A DNA stretch of 64,000 nt from Acanthosepion lycidas. Taxonomy: Eukaryota > Mollusca > Cephalopoda > Sepiida > Sepiidae. Of this stretch, positions 62,646 to 64,000 are shown in pieces. Numbering within the stretch: the stretch's first letter is position 1; every line of letters begins with the position of its first letter. The notes beneath the pieces are model-generated. The model saw only the letters and a list, made by a program, of their open reading frames with translations, searched no databases and was not told the DNA's origin. Both the position numbers and the translations under genes were made by a program. The stretch lies in NCBI GenBank assembly GCA_963932145.1, contig OZ010571.1, forward strand, positions 160,263,796 through 160,327,795. Direction: 5' to 3'.

Positions 62646-64000
62646 AAAGAAAATATTACATTGGAAACATTATGAATCTAGACATAGATATGATGTTATT
62701 ATTAAAAAATGCTGATTATTTAAGTATTAATCTATGTTCTTTCATTGACTTCTTTTATTCGTTTGTACATATTTGTTACTTAGTAGAAACAGAAGATTAT
62801 TTATTTATTTAGATTTCCTGTTTATTTTTTTTCTTGGGAGATGGTTATCTGATTTGTTTATTTTAAGGTATAGGCTTTATCCAAAGTATGTTACATTAAC
62901 TAGGTTGTATATAGTGTATATATTTGCATTTATCATGGTGGTATTTTACAAGGTATTCATTTTTACTTTTCAATTTTTAAGTTATGTAGTAAAAATTTAT
63001 TTTTGTGTCTTCATTTTAAGCTCTGATCATTTATTTAGTGATTTGTGTAGGTCTGGGAAGGTGATTATAGATTGAGTTTACACTTCTGGGATTTATTATT
63101 GTAGACTGATGCTGTTTTTCTTATTTCCCTTGATATTTTTGATGTAATTTGGTTTTTGTTTTTAATTTCCCATATATGTTTATAAAGCATTGTGCTGTTT
63201 ATGTATTTACTATTTGTAAAAAATGTCTTGTGTGCATAGTTTCACTGGTTCCAGGTTCCTTCAATCAATTATTCCTATTTAAAATCTGCAGATAATGAAG
63301 AAAAATATACATAGGAAAAAATAAATAAAAAATTTAATAAGTAAATAATAAACAAATTAACAAACTGTGGATGCACACATACACACAAGTAAATATAATA
63401 ATATTAATCAACAACAAATAATAAGTAAAAAGTTAATAAACAACACTATAAAATAGCTACAAATAACTGAATTTGGATCAAAAATTATTTCTACACAATA
63501 GCCGCATTAAAAAGTTAAAACAACTGTTACCTCCTACCAAAAACTATTAGGATAATACAACAGAACACTCATGGCTTGAAGATTGTATTGAAGTATGAAA
63601 AAGACTAACCACTTGGTGTTGAACTTAGTGTCCACTTTATATATAGGGAAGGTTGAAAAATTATTGGATTGACTAAGTAGAGATAGATTTCTCTTAAATT
63701 CATGATGTTTGATCATTTGGTCAGATATTGTTGAGTAAGTTTGTCTAATAAATTTTCAGTATCACATTGAATACACACACATACATATATATCACTTGCC
63801 AGAAAACAAATTGTTGAAATGATGTATTTGATTGTAATCTTGAATTAATCCAGAGATTAATAAGAATGAAGTGAAGAAGCAAATAGTTCTGGAATGTACT
63901 TATGTACAAAGTCCAAAGTGATTATACTGTAACTACTCTAATGAAATATTTAATTACTGAACATGTTTCTGTTAAACACGTTTATAATCAGTAGTGACAT
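62646..64000. other. AT-rich intergenic DNA
   Basis: Only simple A/T-rich sequence plus a MITE-like trace near 63650-63730. No gene. Confidence 0.4.

Overview
The window is an AT-rich piece of an animal nuclear genome. One split gene fills the first 18.3 kb on the + strand. Its eight exons (855-18295) have consensus GT/AG boundaries and matching phases, and join into 508 codons plus a stop. They encode the C-terminal two thirds of a SLC30A5-type zinc transporter (ZnT5): the last N-terminal membrane segments, then the whole cation-efflux domain with its histidine-rich loop. The 5' exons lie before base 1. Intron sizes, CA/TA microsatellites and the mixture of Penelope, Ty3/gypsy, Helitron, Tc1/mariner, non-LTR and tRNA-SINE remnants suggest an invertebrate. 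My best guess is a lophotrochozoan, probably a mollusc and possibly a cephalopod; this is inference.

Intron 1144-10705 is packed with retroelements. Two Ty3/gypsy elements, both antisense to the gene, lie back to back: element A (1369-5107) and element B (5711-10124). Each keeps two LTRs and recognisable gag, protease, RT, RNase H and integrase remnants. B is split inside its RT by a solo LTR (8012-8329) with a 5-bp target duplication. A carries a perfect 29-bp snap-back hairpin at its integrase active-site codons. The other introns are mostly unique AT-rich DNA with simple repeats.

Between 18.3 and 40.8 kb no full gene is visible. There is a decayed LINE (19.69-20.31 kb), a third gypsy pol remnant (25.3-27.04 kb), a ~400-bp repeat with an inverted mate 21 kb away, two long hairpins, a Pif1/Helitron helicase remnant (30.17-32.03 kb) split by a second solo LTR (31367-31877), one possible orphan terminal exon (32400-32518) and a tRNA-type SINE.

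From 40.8 to 64 kb almost everything recognisable is mobile DNA. In order: a DDE transposon whose terminal inverted repeats are built from many copies of a short motif (40868-42595); a fourth gypsy element with short LTRs (about 42880-46854); an LTR end followed by an initiator-Met-type primer site (47507/47508); a third solo LTR (47911-48245); LINE pieces; a Penelope-like element with RT, GIY-YIG domain, ~400-bp inverted terminal repeats and hammerhead-like cores (50654-53388), itself split by another LTR; a mariner-type transposon (53906-55286); a MITE; a SINE with a 9-bp target duplication (56498-56863); a long-TIR element carrying a LINE 3' fragment (57113-58743); more LINE pieces; and a Tc1-type fragment.

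No multi-gene pathway is encoded. The most notable signals are the family of three solo LTRs with clean target duplications and octamer/TATA-like promoter motifs, the iterated-motif TIR transposon, and the template-switch palindrome. All coding remnants other than the zinc transporter are broken.
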